Numbered from the stretch's first letter, positions 48,471 to 58,088 are shown. The stretch: DNA of 64,000 bases from Motilimonas cestriensis (GCF_021295315.1 NZ_JAIMJA010000007.1:1-64000), one strand, 5' to 3'. Translations and numbers: made by a program. Notes: generated by a model not told the origin, from the sequence alone.

Positions 48471-49193
48471 ATGTTTACAGGTATAATTCAGTCAGTTGCT
48501 TTAATTTCTTCTATCACTGACAAAAATGGTATCAGAACCTTTGAAATTGAATTTGATTCAGGCTTTTGTCAAGATTTAGAAATTGGTGCCAGCGTAGCGG
48601 TTGATGGCGTTTGCTTAACCGTTACCAAGATCCTGTCACCAACCCGAGTTACATTTGATATTATGTTGAAAAGCTTAGAGATCACAACTCTGAGCGAATA
48701 TGAACAGGGTCAAAGTATCAACGTTGAACGCGCTGCAAAAGACGGGGCTGAGATTGGCGGTCACCCATTATCAGGCCACATTGACTTCAAAACTAACGTC
48801 CTTGACGTCCAACAGATTGATGACAATTACCGGGTTCGTATCGCCATCAGTGATGATTGGGCAAAGTATATTTTTGCCAAGGGTTATATTGCGTTAAATG
48901 GCGCGAGCTTGACGGTCTCTGACGTCAATAAACAACAAGGCTGGTTTGATGTCTGGCTGATCCCTGAAACACGTCGAATGACCACGTTTGAAAGCAAAAA
49001 TAGTGGTTCAAGTATCAATGTTGAAATAGAACGAGGCACCCAAGTCGTCGTTGATACCGTGCGTGACGCGATCAATGAAAAAATGGGGCCCCTTATGCCT
49101 TTATTTGAAAAATTCTTAGCCGACAATAATGCAGACCTTGATGTGATTGGCCAAGCGGCGCAAGCGGCACTATCGGATTCGAGTAAAAAATAA
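48471..49193 (+). CDS. Riboflavin synthase, alpha subunit (E. coli RibC/RibE type)
   Basis: The 240-residue protein has two lumazine-binding repeats. Repeat one carries MFTGIIQSV, GASVAVDGVCLTVTK (catalytic Ser and Cys) and AEIGGHPLSGHID; repeat two carries KYIFAKGYIALNGASLTV and LIPETRRMTTF. It makes riboflavin from two lumazine molecules. A C-terminal tail of about 35 residues goes beyond the usual length. There is no other rib gene and no FMN riboswitch upstream, so it is probably the unlinked enzyme. CAGGAGA precedes the ATG. Confidence 0.9.
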   Translation: MFTGIIQSVALISSITDKNGIRTFEIEFDSGFCQDLEIGASVAVDGVCLTVTKILSPTRVTFDIMLKSLEITTLSEYEQGQSINVERAAKDGAEIGGHPLSGHIDFKTNVLDVQQIDDNYRVRIAISDDWAKYIFAKGYIALNGASLTVSDVNKQQGWFDVWLIPETRRMTTFESKNSGSSINVEIERGTQVVVDTVRDAINEKMGPLMPLFEKFLADNNADLDVIGQAAQAALSDSSKK

Positions 49194-49210
49194 CATTCAT
49201 CTTACCGACT

Positions 49211-49244
49211 CTATTGGCTAGTTTTAAGCGTAACTAGCCAATAG
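49211..49244. terminator. Long hairpin after riboflavin synthase gene
   Basis: CTATTGGCTAGTT and AACTAGCCAATAG form a perfect 13-bp stem with an eight-base loop, 17 bases past the stop. There is no T-run, so it may stabilise the 3' end rather than end transcription. Confidence 0.55.
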
Positions 49245-49318
49245 GCAATGTTTGCTTACATTCACGTTTCTATTAATCCTCATCAAAGCAGAAAAACAAC
49301 CCGGCTGCCCAGTATGTA

Positions 49319-49368
49319 CCCAATCAACTTGAAGATGCATTAATTCAAGCATCTCCAGGTTGATTGGG
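49319..49368. mobile_element. Mini inverted-repeat element (MITE relic)
   Basis: Arms of 20 bases starting CCCAATCAAC and ending GTTGATTGGG match at 18 of 20 positions around a 10-base loop. TA flanks each side (GTA before, TATA after). The arms are nearly the same as the ends of the 258-bp element at 57736-57993, so this is a deletion derivative of the same family. Confidence 0.75.
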
Positions 49369-49610
49369 TATAAATATCAGTGAGTCAGCTTGAGGCCAAT
49401 GTTTCTTCCATTTAATCATAATAAGCACTATTATCCTGCTGTTTATCACGGTTAAATAGGTTCATTAAGGGTTAGATTTTTTCCTTTTTCACCTTACCAA
49501 TATACTGTGTAAATAAAAAACCAAGTAAGAATTAGTACGGCTTATAATCGCCCCTACCACCACCTTACAATTCCAGTAAAATTTCTTCACCTTATGTATT
49601 TGGAGATACC

Positions 49611-50981
49611 TTGATCGACTACAAACAGGAATTAAAGACCCTAATCAAACTCAGCTGGCCTATCCTCATTGCTCAAATAGCCATGACCACGATGGGCTTC
49701 ATCGATACTGTGATGGCAGGAAACGTAAGTGCAACTGACATGGCAGCCGTAGCAGTGGCATCTAGTTTTTGGATCCCGGCGATCTTATTGCTACAAGGCT
49801 TAACCATGGCGGTCACACCCATCATTTCGCATTTAAACGGTGGGAAAAAACGCAGCCAAATCCCCTTTTCTGTTATTCAAGCCCTTTGGCTGGCCATGGG
49901 ATTAACGGCTCTTTTGATGGTATTGCTTTACTTAAGCCCTTGGGTATTAGTGTGGATGGACGTAGAGCCAGAGCTTGCCCGACTAACTAAAGGCTATTTA
50001 CACGCTGTAATCTGGGGCATGCCACCCTTTGCGGTGTATTTGGTACTACGCAGCTTGTGCGATGGGCTGTCGCGCACGGTACCTTCAATGATGATAGGAT
50101 TTGTCGGCTTAGCAGTGAATATACCTGCTAACTATATCTTCATATTCGGTAAATTTGGTATGCCAGCATTAGGCGGTATTGGTTGCGGCGTTGCAACAGC
50201 CTTAGTCTATCTTGCTATGGGTTTAGCTATGTTACTTTATGTATTATTAGACGGTGAATTAAAACGGCTTAACCCTTTTAAACGCTTTATTGCTCCCAAT
50301 ATAAAACAGATCAAACGTATTTTTGCCTTGGGCTTTCCCATTGCTGCTGCAACCTTTTTTGAAGTGACTTTGTTTACTATTGTGGCATTGCTGCTTGCTC
50401 CTATGGGCGCAGAAGTCGTCTCCAGCCATCAGGTTGCAATTAACTATTCATCGATGATTTTTATGATCCCTCTCAGTATCGGGATCGCAGCCAGTATTCG
50501 CGTCGGTCATAACCTTGGTGAAAAAAAGCCAGAAAAAGCGATGATAGCCGCGAATACCGCTATTTTACTGGGGCTTGCCATTGCTGTGGTGACGGCAGTA
50601 TTTAGTTTGGCATTACGGCACGAGATAGCGGCATTTTATACCGATGATTTGGAGGTGATTTCTTTAGCGGCCAGTTTATTAGTTCTCGCTGCGGTCTATC
50701 AATTTTCTGACACGATTCAGGTGATTGTCGCCGGAATATTACGCGGCTATAAAGACACACAAATTATTTTCTATATTACTTTAGTGTCGTTTTGGTTAGT
50801 GGGACTACCAATAGGCTATATCTTGGCTGCGACCAATTGGCTCATCGAACCAATCGGTCCACATGGCTACTGGGTAGGCTTTATTTCTGGTTTAACCTGC
50901 GCTGCTGTCTTACTTAGTTTCCGATTAGCGTATAACTATAAACAAAGCGCAAAAATAAAGCTGGCAGCCGCGGGAATATGA
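49611..50981 (+). CDS. MATE-family multidrug efflux pump (NorM/MdtK-like)
   Basis: The 456-residue inner-membrane protein has twelve hydrophobic segments and MATE features: ELKTLIKLSWPILIAQIAMTTMGFIDTVMAG, the conserved VAVASSFWIPAILLLQG and the PANYIFIFGKFG motif. It exports cationic drugs in exchange for Na+ or H+. The start is a TTG at 49611 preceded by TTTGGAG, and the first in-frame ATG is too deep in TM1. It is followed by a hairpin. Confidence 0.9.
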   Translation: MIDYKQELKTLIKLSWPILIAQIAMTTMGFIDTVMAGNVSATDMAAVAVASSFWIPAILLLQGLTMAVTPIISHLNGGKKRSQIPFSVIQALWLAMGLTALLMVLLYLSPWVLVWMDVEPELARLTKGYLHAVIWGMPPFAVYLVLRSLCDGLSRTVPSMMIGFVGLAVNIPANYIFIFGKFGMPALGGIGCGVATALVYLAMGLAMLLYVLLDGELKRLNPFKRFIAPNIKQIKRIFALGFPIAAATFFEVTLFTIVALLLAPMGAEVVSSHQVAINYSSMIFMIPLSIGIAASIRVGHNLGEKKPEKAMIAANTAILLGLAIAVVTAVFSLALRHEIAAFYTDDLEVISLAASLLVLAAVYQFSDTIQVIVAGILRGYKDTQIIFYITLVSFWLVGLPIGYILAATNWLIEPIGPHGYWVGFISGLTCAAVLLSFRLAYNYKQSAKIKLAAAGI

Positions 50982-50986
50982 CGTGA

Positions 50987-51009
50987 AGCCCCTGATATAA
51001 AGGGGCTTA
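50987..51009 (+). terminator. Hairpin after MATE gene
   Basis: AAGCCCCT pairs with AGGGGCTT across a seven-base loop, seven bases past the stop. The following T content is weak. Confidence 0.55.
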
Positions 51010-51048
51010 TGGATCAGAAACGGGTTATTGCTCAAATAAAATTGAACG

Positions 51049-52134
51049 CTACTGACCCGTTGTCAGTAACCAAACACGACCAAAATGTTTGTAGTAGCCA
51101 GCGTTTCTCCCCGCTTGAACACCTAAACCATGGTATAAATCTAGGTGGTTTTTCTTAACCGCACCGCCAGTATCTAACACCATTAATAATTTAAGCACAT
51201 GATGACCAGTCCAAATACCCTTTGCATCTAGCTGTGGTACTTCCGCTAAAATCACACTGCCCATTGGCAAGTACGCTCTATCAGCTGCAACCGCTGCGCC
51301 GCCTTGCAGTGGAATACCGGCGGCGCCGATTACGTCGAGCTCAGTGTTGGCCTTAAAAAATACAAACGAAGGGTTTTGTTCAAGTAGCTCACGCAACGTG
51401 CTCTCGTCTTGTTTTGCCGCCCAGTTTTTAATCGCCTCAAGGGACATGTCTTGTTTCGCTACTTCACCACGTTCAATAAGTACCTTGCCAATACTTGTAT
51501 AGCCATGGCCATTTTTCCCAGCATAAGCAAAGTATTGTTTGTCACCACCATCTTCAAAATAGACAAAACCACTGCCCTGCACTTCTAACATAAAGTTATC
51601 CAACAGAGACTTACTATAGCCAATCTCTAACCCTTGATTAGCCAGGGCTCCAGCGTATATTTGTGCGCGACTTGGGCAATGCTGTTGGCAGTTTGGCATC
51701 CCATAAAGTGGGTATTTATAAACTGAATCCGCTTGGTGGCGAATTTTCATTACCGGTGAAAAGTAACCAGTAAATAAAACATTTCCTTGGCCATCACCGC
51801 CACCCATTTGCGCCGCCTGAATACCAAATTGACTCAGGCTTGCTGGATCGCCATTTTGTTCAGCCCAATTTTCAACCTGTTGATATAGCCCATTATAACG
51901 CCGAACCAGGTTTGGCGACTTTTCCTTTACCTTGTTCATTTGCAACGAAAACAAGCTGTAATCACGGGGTTTATCTGAAACAACCTTAGGGACAGGGTTT
52001 AGCACCTTGGTAAACAATTGGTTCGATTCTTGTTTTCCAAACTTAAGCTCAACTGGCTCTTGTGGTTTTGGTGCAGTAGCACAAGCACTTAGGAATATAA
52101 TGGGGGCTGAAATAGATACGATTAGTTTACGCAA
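51049..52134 (-). CDS. mltA: Membrane-bound lytic murein transglycosylase A
   Basis: The 361-residue lipoprotein has a lipobox LSAC with Cys18. The MltA domain has FTGYFSPVMKIR and a 3D domain with VLDTGGAVKKNHLDLYHG (catalytic Asp). It cleaves peptidoglycan glycan strands to give anhydromuramic ends at the outer membrane. It converges on the MATE gene. MltA length in E. coli is similar (365). Confidence 0.95.
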   Translation of the reverse strand: MRKLIVSISAPIIFLSACATAPKPQEPVELKFGKQESNQLFTKVLNPVPKVVSDKPRDYSLFSLQMNKVKEKSPNLVRRYNGLYQQVENWAEQNGDPASLSQFGIQAAQMGGGDGQGNVLFTGYFSPVMKIRHQADSVYKYPLYGMPNCQQHCPSRAQIYAGALANQGLEIGYSKSLLDNFMLEVQGSGFVYFEDGGDKQYFAYAGKNGHGYTSIGKVLIERGEVAKQDMSLEAIKNWAAKQDESTLRELLEQNPSFVFFKANTELDVIGAAGIPLQGGAAVAADRAYLPMGSVILAEVPQLDAKGIWTGHHVLKLLMVLDTGGAVKKNHLDLYHGLGVQAGRNAGYYKHFGRVWLLTTGQ

Positions 52135-52356
52135 CGCAATGACTCAGTTGAAAATTTTGCTTAGGTTGTCAAAGTTCCGGTTAAGACACAAGAGATATCG
52201 ACCTAAACCGTGCCCTATTTCCACTAGTTTAATTAAAATCGGTTTTCTATTGTGTTAAGTGATAGATTTAAAATTAACCTTACCATCAAGATGATAATTT
52301 TATATTTTAGTAAGTCACTTATACTAGAATTACACAAAATACCAGTGAGATAGTCG

Positions 52357-53319
52357 ATGCGAATCTTTAATGTCGTTCTTTTTTTAGCCGCTCTTATTGC
52401 TTCTTTTTATTCTATTGCGGCAAGTATTAACAACGCCAAAATTTTAGTTGTGCCCAAAGGCATGAGCACTACATTTTGGCAATCGGTACAAGCTGGCGCA
52501 AATGCAGCAAGTGCTGAACACAGCCAAAAAATCATATGGCGGGGCCCATATAATGATACAGACTTAGAGGCACAAATAGCGATTATAAGAAATTACCTTG
52601 ATTCTGAGATAGAAGTGCTGGTGATAGCCCCAATAGATGCGCACTTACTGGCCCCTTTCGTATTACAATATCAACGCAGAGGTAAGAAGGTTGTTGTATT
52701 TGATTCCGCACTGATTGGTGCCGATATTGCCAGTTTTGTTGCCACCGATAACTTTACCGCCGGCGTACAACTTGTAGAAACGTTATACCCCAAATTTCCT
52801 GATGAGCCGGAAGTTTTAATCGTACAAAATGTAGCAGGTCATGCGTCAACCGAAGACCGAGTGGCGGGGTTTAATGAATCACTGAAAAAATATGGCGTGC
52901 AAAAGCTGCATTTTATTGAGGGCGGTGCAACCAAAGGCAGTGCCTTGCATGCTACACGCCTCGCGCTAGCCAAACATGAAAAAATTAATGTTATTTTGAC
53001 GCCTAATGAAGCGACCACTGAAGGAGCAGCATTAGCCATCAGGAAGTTAGGGCATAAAGATATACTAATGGGAGGCTTTGACATCAATGCCGTTATTTAT
53101 AGCCACCTTCAACTTGGCGTCATCGACAGTTTAGTATTACAAGACCCCTATAAAATTGGTTACATGGCCATTGAACAAGGGGTCAAGCTATTAGAAAAGC
53201 AAGTGCCAATGAAAGAAATTTTCACACCGATTATCATCATTAATCGCCAGTCTATCATTCAACCAGATAAGTATGAATTTATCCGTCAATTCTTAGTTGA
53301 GCCGGGTCCAGCCAGATAA
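52357..53319 (+). CDS. Periplasmic sugar-type binding protein (RbsB/LuxP-like), orphan
   Basis: The 320-residue protein has a signal peptide (1-22) and a type I periplasmic binding fold: ILVVPKGMSTTFWQSVQAGANAA, VLVIAPIDAHLLAP, KVVVFDSAL, VATDNFTAG, EDRVAGF and GGFDIN. No sugar ABC permease is nearby. The next large gene is a dCache hybrid kinase on the other strand, so a receptor role like LuxP with LuxQ is possible but only inferred. Confidence 0.85.
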   Translation: MRIFNVVLFLAALIASFYSIAASINNAKILVVPKGMSTTFWQSVQAGANAASAEHSQKIIWRGPYNDTDLEAQIAIIRNYLDSEIEVLVIAPIDAHLLAPFVLQYQRRGKKVVVFDSALIGADIASFVATDNFTAGVQLVETLYPKFPDEPEVLIVQNVAGHASTEDRVAGFNESLKKYGVQKLHFIEGGATKGSALHATRLALAKHEKINVILTPNEATTEGAALAIRKLGHKDILMGGFDINAVIYSHLQLGVIDSLVLQDPYKIGYMAIEQGVKLLEKQVPMKEIFTPIIIINRQSIIQPDKYEFIRQFLVEPGPAR

Positions 53320-53344
53320 AACCATAGCCAAGAGCCTTTACCGT

Positions 53345-53809
53345 TTAAAATTTAATCTCGCGGCGACCAGTATGCTCATCTATCTGTGCTGGTTTAGGCA
53401 CTGCTTTGGATTTTCCTTTAGTTGAGCGACCTTTTGCATTGGTTTGGCTTGCAGCTGGCTTTTTGTTGCTCGTTTTACCTTGAGGTGGATCTTCTTGCGC
53501 AATGTGCCCAGTTGTTTGATGCGTTTTACTTGCACTTACTGATTTTACTCTCGGTGTTTCATCAACCGGCGCGTCACATAGCACTAAATAGAACTCACCG
53601 TTAAACTGGATCACATCACCATCATATATCTTACAACGTTTGCGCGTTTCAACATCACCATTAACCGCGACATAACCTTCAGTAATCGCCATTTTCGCTT
53701 CACCGCCACCACTAACAGCATTGGCAATTTTTAATACCTTGTATAATTCAATAGGTTGACAGGATACTTCAACTCCTAGGGCTTCTATTTCGTACTCTTC
53801 TTCAGACAC
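53345..53809 (-). CDS. S4-domain RNA-binding protein with basic tail
   Basis: The 154-residue protein has an N-terminal YaaA/YbcJ-like S4 domain (VEVSCQPIELYKVLKIANAVSGGGEAKMAITEGYVAVNGDVETRKRCKI). A low-complexity Lys-rich tail of about 70 residues (TSNKKPAASQTNAKGRSTKGKSK) follows. It probably binds RNA or ribosomal subunits. The start is GTG at 53809 with a weak ribosome binding site. Confidence 0.82.
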   Translation of the reverse strand: MSEEEYEIEALGVEVSCQPIELYKVLKIANAVSGGGEAKMAITEGYVAVNGDVETRKRCKIYDGDVIQFNGEFYLVLCDAPVDETPRVKSVSASKTHQTTGHIAQEDPPQGKTSNKKPAASQTNAKGRSTKGKSKAVPKPAQIDEHTGRREIKF

Positions 53810-54013
53810 GTTGGTTTACTTATTTTAGTTAGCAAAAACCTAGTGTAACTGAAAATGGGCTGTCTTCGCTAGATTTACAGTTATGCCCAAGTTAGCCAAG
53901 ATGCATGTTCAGCGAGAACCTTGTATCCACTCGTATTAGCCTTAAGCAACACTTTGCTTAGTCATTTAACACCGACTCGGCAACATCTAGAGTGTGAAGC
54001 CAACGTTCAGTAA

Positions 54014-57000
54014 TCATTTGTCAGCGAGATATTGCTTAACTTTTTGACAAAGTAATGAAATTTCAGCGACCTCTGGACCATTAGTTTTATTCTCGCAATG
54101 GTGTATAACAAATGTTGCAGTGCGTAATACATCACGCCAACGTGGCTGTTTCGGCAAAGTTTGTAACAATAAATATTTATCTAAGGTTCGCGTTTGCGCT
54201 GATGACCGATCAAGATAAACACTCCAGATACGACTTTCCTCGGCTAAATTCACCTTACTTTTAGCAGTGCAATCTTGCCATAATGCCAAAGAATGATTCA
54301 TTATTTGCACTAAGGTGGAACGGTATTCTAATTCCGCAAGTTGCTCATCACCTTGTTGAATCGTCGGCTGTAATTGGGCATTTTGTGTTTGATGTAAAAC
54401 AATACTGATATCACCAAGATCAGCTTCTTTATTACTCATTACTCTAGATATAAAAGCCTGCGAGCGAATTTTTTTATTGTTGGCACTTGCTATATCGAGC
54501 TGCACTTCAAAACGCATGTGCTTTTTTACCCCCTTCGCAATGGCTTCAAGATCAGTTTGGCTGATTAACGCCCCAACATCGCTGCCAATCATTTGATGAG
54601 CAGAATAGCCCAGTAACCGCTGTGCAGCCTGATTAAAAAAGACAATTTGGTTGAATGGATTAACACTTAAGATTGCGTCTTCAACGGTTTCCAGCATTTG
54701 GGTCATCCGCGCTTGGCTGGTTTGCAGCGCTTGTTCTGTTTCAATCCTTCTGGCCACTTCTCGTTTGAGCATTTTGTTTTCTTGCGAAAACTGGCTTACC
54801 TGCTTAACCTCTAATAAATTATGAACACGGGCCAATAGTTCGTCTTGCATAAACGGCTTCATCAGATAATCATTCGCGCCAGAATGGAAACCCGTCATAA
54901 TATCTTTTACCCGTGTTTTAGCGGTTAGCATTAAAATGGGTAAGCTGGCCATATCTCTACTTTTACGTATTTCACTGGCCACAGTAAAACCGCTAATATG
55001 CGGAAGCATCACATCCAGAATAACTAAGTCCACTTCTTGCTGCTTAATAAAATCAATAGCTTGTTGACCGTCACTTAACAATTTACATTCATAACCAGCA
55101 AAACTGAGGTGATTCTTTAATACCTGCAAGTTCATCCATTCGTCGTCAACCACTAAAATACGCTTACCGGGTTGGGTAAATTCATCATCTTGCTCTAAGG
55201 TCGTTTGCTCGCTGTTGACCATTAAGTTGGCGTTATAAACAACGCTTGTTGCTGCCATCGGCATCACAGGATCACAATAGCTAAGACTGAAACTGAAACA
55301 GCTCCCTTTATCTATCTCGCTGTTGAGCCAAAGCTTACCTTGCATCAACTCAATCAGCTGTTTCGAAATCGCCAACCCTAAACCACTGCCGCCTTGGGTG
55401 CGGGTGAGGCTGCCATCAACTTGTTTAAAAGGCTCAAATATTTGACTTTGATCTTGCTTGGCAATTCCCATCCCAGTATCTTCAACGGATATGATCACCT
55501 GCTGCTGTTGTCGCCTAACGCTAACGGTAATAGCGCCTTCATCAGTATATTTGATTGCGTTAGTCACTAGGTTAAATAAAACTTGCTCAAGGCGAATAGG
55601 ATCCGCTTCAACAAATAATATATCCTCAGGTAAACGCCCCAATAGTTTTAAAGGCTTACCTGAAACCAAATGTTGCGACAACGCAAGAACACCATTTACG
55701 GTTGCGTTTACTTGCACTGCTGTCATGTTTACCCGTAAGCGGTTGTTCTTTACTTTATGAAAATCAAGTAAGTCGTCAACTAGATGTGCAAGCCGTCTAG
55801 CGCCATTTAAAGCCAAGGTAAGTTGCTGATGTTGCTGCTCGGAACAAGGCCCAGCAACCCCATTGAGCACCGATTCCGTGATCCCAATCACCCCCGTCAA
55901 AGGAGTTCGTAGTTCATGAGAGGTATTAGTTAGGAATTCATCTTTAATTTTATCGGCTTGAATCAACGCAATATTTTGCTCATTGATTACCGCTACCTTT
56001 TCTTCTAACTGTAAATTGGTGTCATTAATAACATTAATCTGATTAGCAATAGCTTGCTGCATCTCGTCAAATCGACTAGCTAAACGGCCTATTTCATCAG
56101 TACGACCGCGACCAAGAATATGCCGGTCCCACTCCCCTTGCGTTACCGCTTCAGTCGCTCGCATCAATGAGTTCAAAGGTCGCGTCAATGAACGGGATAA
56201 GACATAAACAATTGCGATAATAATGGCAATTGATATACAGCCAATAAATACAATCAAATTACGAAAGCGGACACTGGTTGCTTGGATCTCACTATTGGCT
56301 TGTTCAGCAATGATCACCCAGTCATAGCCCATTAAATTCAAATTTGTAAAAGCAGCTAAAGTCGGCTTTCCTTCATAGTTATGAGTGGCTAAAGTACCTG
56401 TTGCTGAGCGTTTAGCTTGGTGTAACACTTCCAACCACATGGGTGTTTCACTCTGGTAAATAGCCATTAAATTTAATGCTGGGTCTTGCGATAATAAATC
56501 CGAAATGGGGTAACCCGCTTCATTAACCGTATAAGTTTCACCGGTTTCCCCTAGTCCTTGCCGACTCGCCATTATTTTATTCAAAGGCGAAGTGGGTAAT
56601 ACATATGCGATATAACCGGTAATACGTCCGTGATTATTTATAGGAATCAGTAAATAACTCACAATTTCTTGGTTGACTGGATCAAGAGAATAATCCTGAA
56701 ACACCACTGGCTTAGTGGTTGTCACATCCGACTCTGTAGCCAGCCTTTCATCTAGCTTGCTAAAGGCCATGCCTAGAGGGGTATGTCGGTGGGCTTGGTC
56801 AACGAGGTTAGCGGTAAAATAGCCTGCTTTACGGGTGCTGTATACCACTTGCCCTTTTAGGTCGATTAGGATGATGTCAATAAAATCCGATACCGCCAAA
56901 TATTCTTCAAAGCCTTCATGGAAACGATCATGAACATGCGCATAGCTGCCTACAGTCATGCCTAATTTAGAGGGAAGATCTTTAAAGTCACCTTGCTTAT

Positions 57001-57388
57001 TAAAAGTATCTTTCAGTAAGACAGCAGAGCGTTGTGCATCATCTGAAATAAGGTTAAACGCATAAGAAAAACCATAAAACCGACTCATGGCATAACGCAC
57101 AAAATCGGTATTACTGTAATGTAAAGCTTGCTGACGTAATCCCAACATATGCTGGTTTAAGGTATTCTCCTTATTAAGGGCAATGGAGTATAAAGTATCA
57201 GCTACTTGCTTTTCGTTGTTGTTCACAAATGAAACATGGAATATCACCGCGATCAGAGCCATTGGCGTGATTGAAAGCAGTAAAAATGCCATTCCTAATT
57301 TTGCCCGAAAGCTCATATTTTTTATTTGTTTTAACAACGCCAATGCGCTCCTTTGAGTCAATACATAATGATTCATTGATAGTGTCAT
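54014..57388 (-). CDS. Hybrid sensor histidine kinase, Cache-HAMP-HK-REC-PAS
   Basis: The 1124-residue protein has TM1 (about 30-50), a periplasmic dCache domain (about 60-370), TM2 (about 383-405) and HAMP (about 405-460). HisKA with His491 (NTSHELRTPLTGVIGI), an ATPase (NAIKYTDEGAITV, GGSGLGLAISKQL) and a receiver with Asp792 (LVILDVMLP) follow, then a coiled linker and PAS domain (about 905-1010). No HPt domain is present, so phosphate must pass to a separate protein. The C-terminal PAS after the receiver is unusual. The ligand is unknown. Confidence 0.92.
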   Translation of the reverse strand: MTLSMNHYVLTQRSALALLKQIKNMSFRAKLGMAFLLLSITPMALIAVIFHVSFVNNNEKQVADTLYSIALNKENTLNQHMLGLRQQALHYSNTDFVRYAMSRFYGFSYAFNLISDDAQRSAVLLKDTFNKQGDFKDLPSKLGMTVGSYAHVHDRFHEGFEEYLAVSDFIDIILIDLKGQVVYSTRKAGYFTANLVDQAHRHTPLGMAFSKLDERLATESDVTTTKPVVFQDYSLDPVNQEIVSYLLIPINNHGRITGYIAYVLPTSPLNKIMASRQGLGETGETYTVNEAGYPISDLLSQDPALNLMAIYQSETPMWLEVLHQAKRSATGTLATHNYEGKPTLAAFTNLNLMGYDWVIIAEQANSEIQATSVRFRNLIVFIGCISIAIIIAIVYVLSRSLTRPLNSLMRATEAVTQGEWDRHILGRGRTDEIGRLASRFDEMQQAIANQINVINDTNLQLEEKVAVINEQNIALIQADKIKDEFLTNTSHELRTPLTGVIGITESVLNGVAGPCSEQQHQQLTLALNGARRLAHLVDDLLDFHKVKNNRLRVNMTAVQVNATVNGVLALSQHLVSGKPLKLLGRLPEDILFVEADPIRLEQVLFNLVTNAIKYTDEGAITVSVRRQQQQVIISVEDTGMGIAKQDQSQIFEPFKQVDGSLTRTQGGSGLGLAISKQLIELMQGKLWLNSEIDKGSCFSFSLSYCDPVMPMAATSVVYNANLMVNSEQTTLEQDDEFTQPGKRILVVDDEWMNLQVLKNHLSFAGYECKLLSDGQQAIDFIKQQEVDLVILDVMLPHISGFTVASEIRKSRDMASLPILMLTAKTRVKDIMTGFHSGANDYLMKPFMQDELLARVHNLLEVKQVSQFSQENKMLKREVARRIETEQALQTSQARMTQMLETVEDAILSVNPFNQIVFFNQAAQRLLGYSAHQMIGSDVGALISQTDLEAIAKGVKKHMRFEVQLDIASANNKKIRSQAFISRVMSNKEADLGDISIVLHQTQNAQLQPTIQQGDEQLAELEYRSTLVQIMNHSLALWQDCTAKSKVNLAEESRIWSVYLDRSSAQTRTLDKYLLLQTLPKQPRWRDVLRTATFVIHHCENKTNGPEVAEISLLCQKVKQYLADK

Positions 57389-57735
57389 TAGTTAAAGGGA
57401 GCGATAAAGCAATAATGTATTTGTCACTATCGAAGCATGATCCAGATCTCAGCTCATCAATTTTTCAAAAGCCAGCTAACCCACTGACTTAAATTGATAT
57501 TCACTTATTTTTTATGATTTATTGTGTTAACTTTTCATTTGCTATCACACAAAACTATTCATTTTGTGATCTTGTTCGTGCTTTTACTACCCTAGCACCA
57601 CTAACCAAAAACCTTTTTAAACAATGAGTTAACATCTCAATTTTACGTTACTGATGCTGTGTTGACGAGTTTTTACATTGTTGTAACAAAATGTGAATGC
57701 TTGAATAACGTTATCCAAATGCAACTGAGTCTATA
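57389..57735. other. Promoter-side stretch upstream of the hybrid kinase
   Basis: These 347 bases contain the hybrid kinase promoter region, and a 73-codon plus frame that is an antisense shadow. No other signal is seen before the MITE. Confidence 0.4.
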
Positions 57736-57993
57736 ACCAATCAACCTGGAGAGGCTCGATTTCAGCAAGATTTTACACGCGTTTAGGCAAGGCATTGATT
57801 GCAGGTAATGGCTTTCCCCTTATCAAAATCAATCACGCAGCATAAACGCCTGTAAAACTTGCCCTTTGGGAGCGCCACCGCGTTTCCACTACGTTGTTAC
57901 GCTAATTTAAAAGGTGCCTACATTCCTGCATTAGCGTGCCTAGTATTGAAAACACGGTGGCGCTCTGAAACATGCATCTTCAAGTTGATTGGG
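57736..57993. mobile_element. MITE-like element with terminal and internal inverted repeats (258 bp)
   Basis: Ends of 20 bases (ACCAATCAACCTGGAG... and its near complement, 16 of 20 match) flank a non-coding core that itself folds as two hairpins. GAGCGCCACCGCGTTT (57870-57885) pairs with 57950-57965 with one mismatch, and GCAAGATTTTACACGCG pairs with a segment ending about 57862. TA lies on each side. It has no transposase gene. The family also has the mini copy at 49319. Confidence 0.75.
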
Positions 57994-58088
57994 TATAAGT
58001 GGTATCAGGGTGTATTGGTCAAGGAGATAAAGTGAAACTTACATCTTCAACCAGTATTTAATGAGACTATTTCAAGGAAGCTTACAAA
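57994..58088 (+). promoter_or_regulatory. Leader of the peptide ABC operon
   Basis: The remaining 95 bases before the binding protein gene contain its ribosome binding site (CAAGGAAGC). The MITE ends here, so it may supply or alter the promoter of the operon. Confidence 0.4.

Larger units (their letters stand above)
49194..49610. other. Gene-free stretch with hairpin and MITE mini copy
   Basis: The 417 bases contain a 13-bp stem (49211-49244) and an inverted-repeat mini element (49319-49368). The rest includes the promoter and leader of the MATE gene. Confidence 0.6.
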
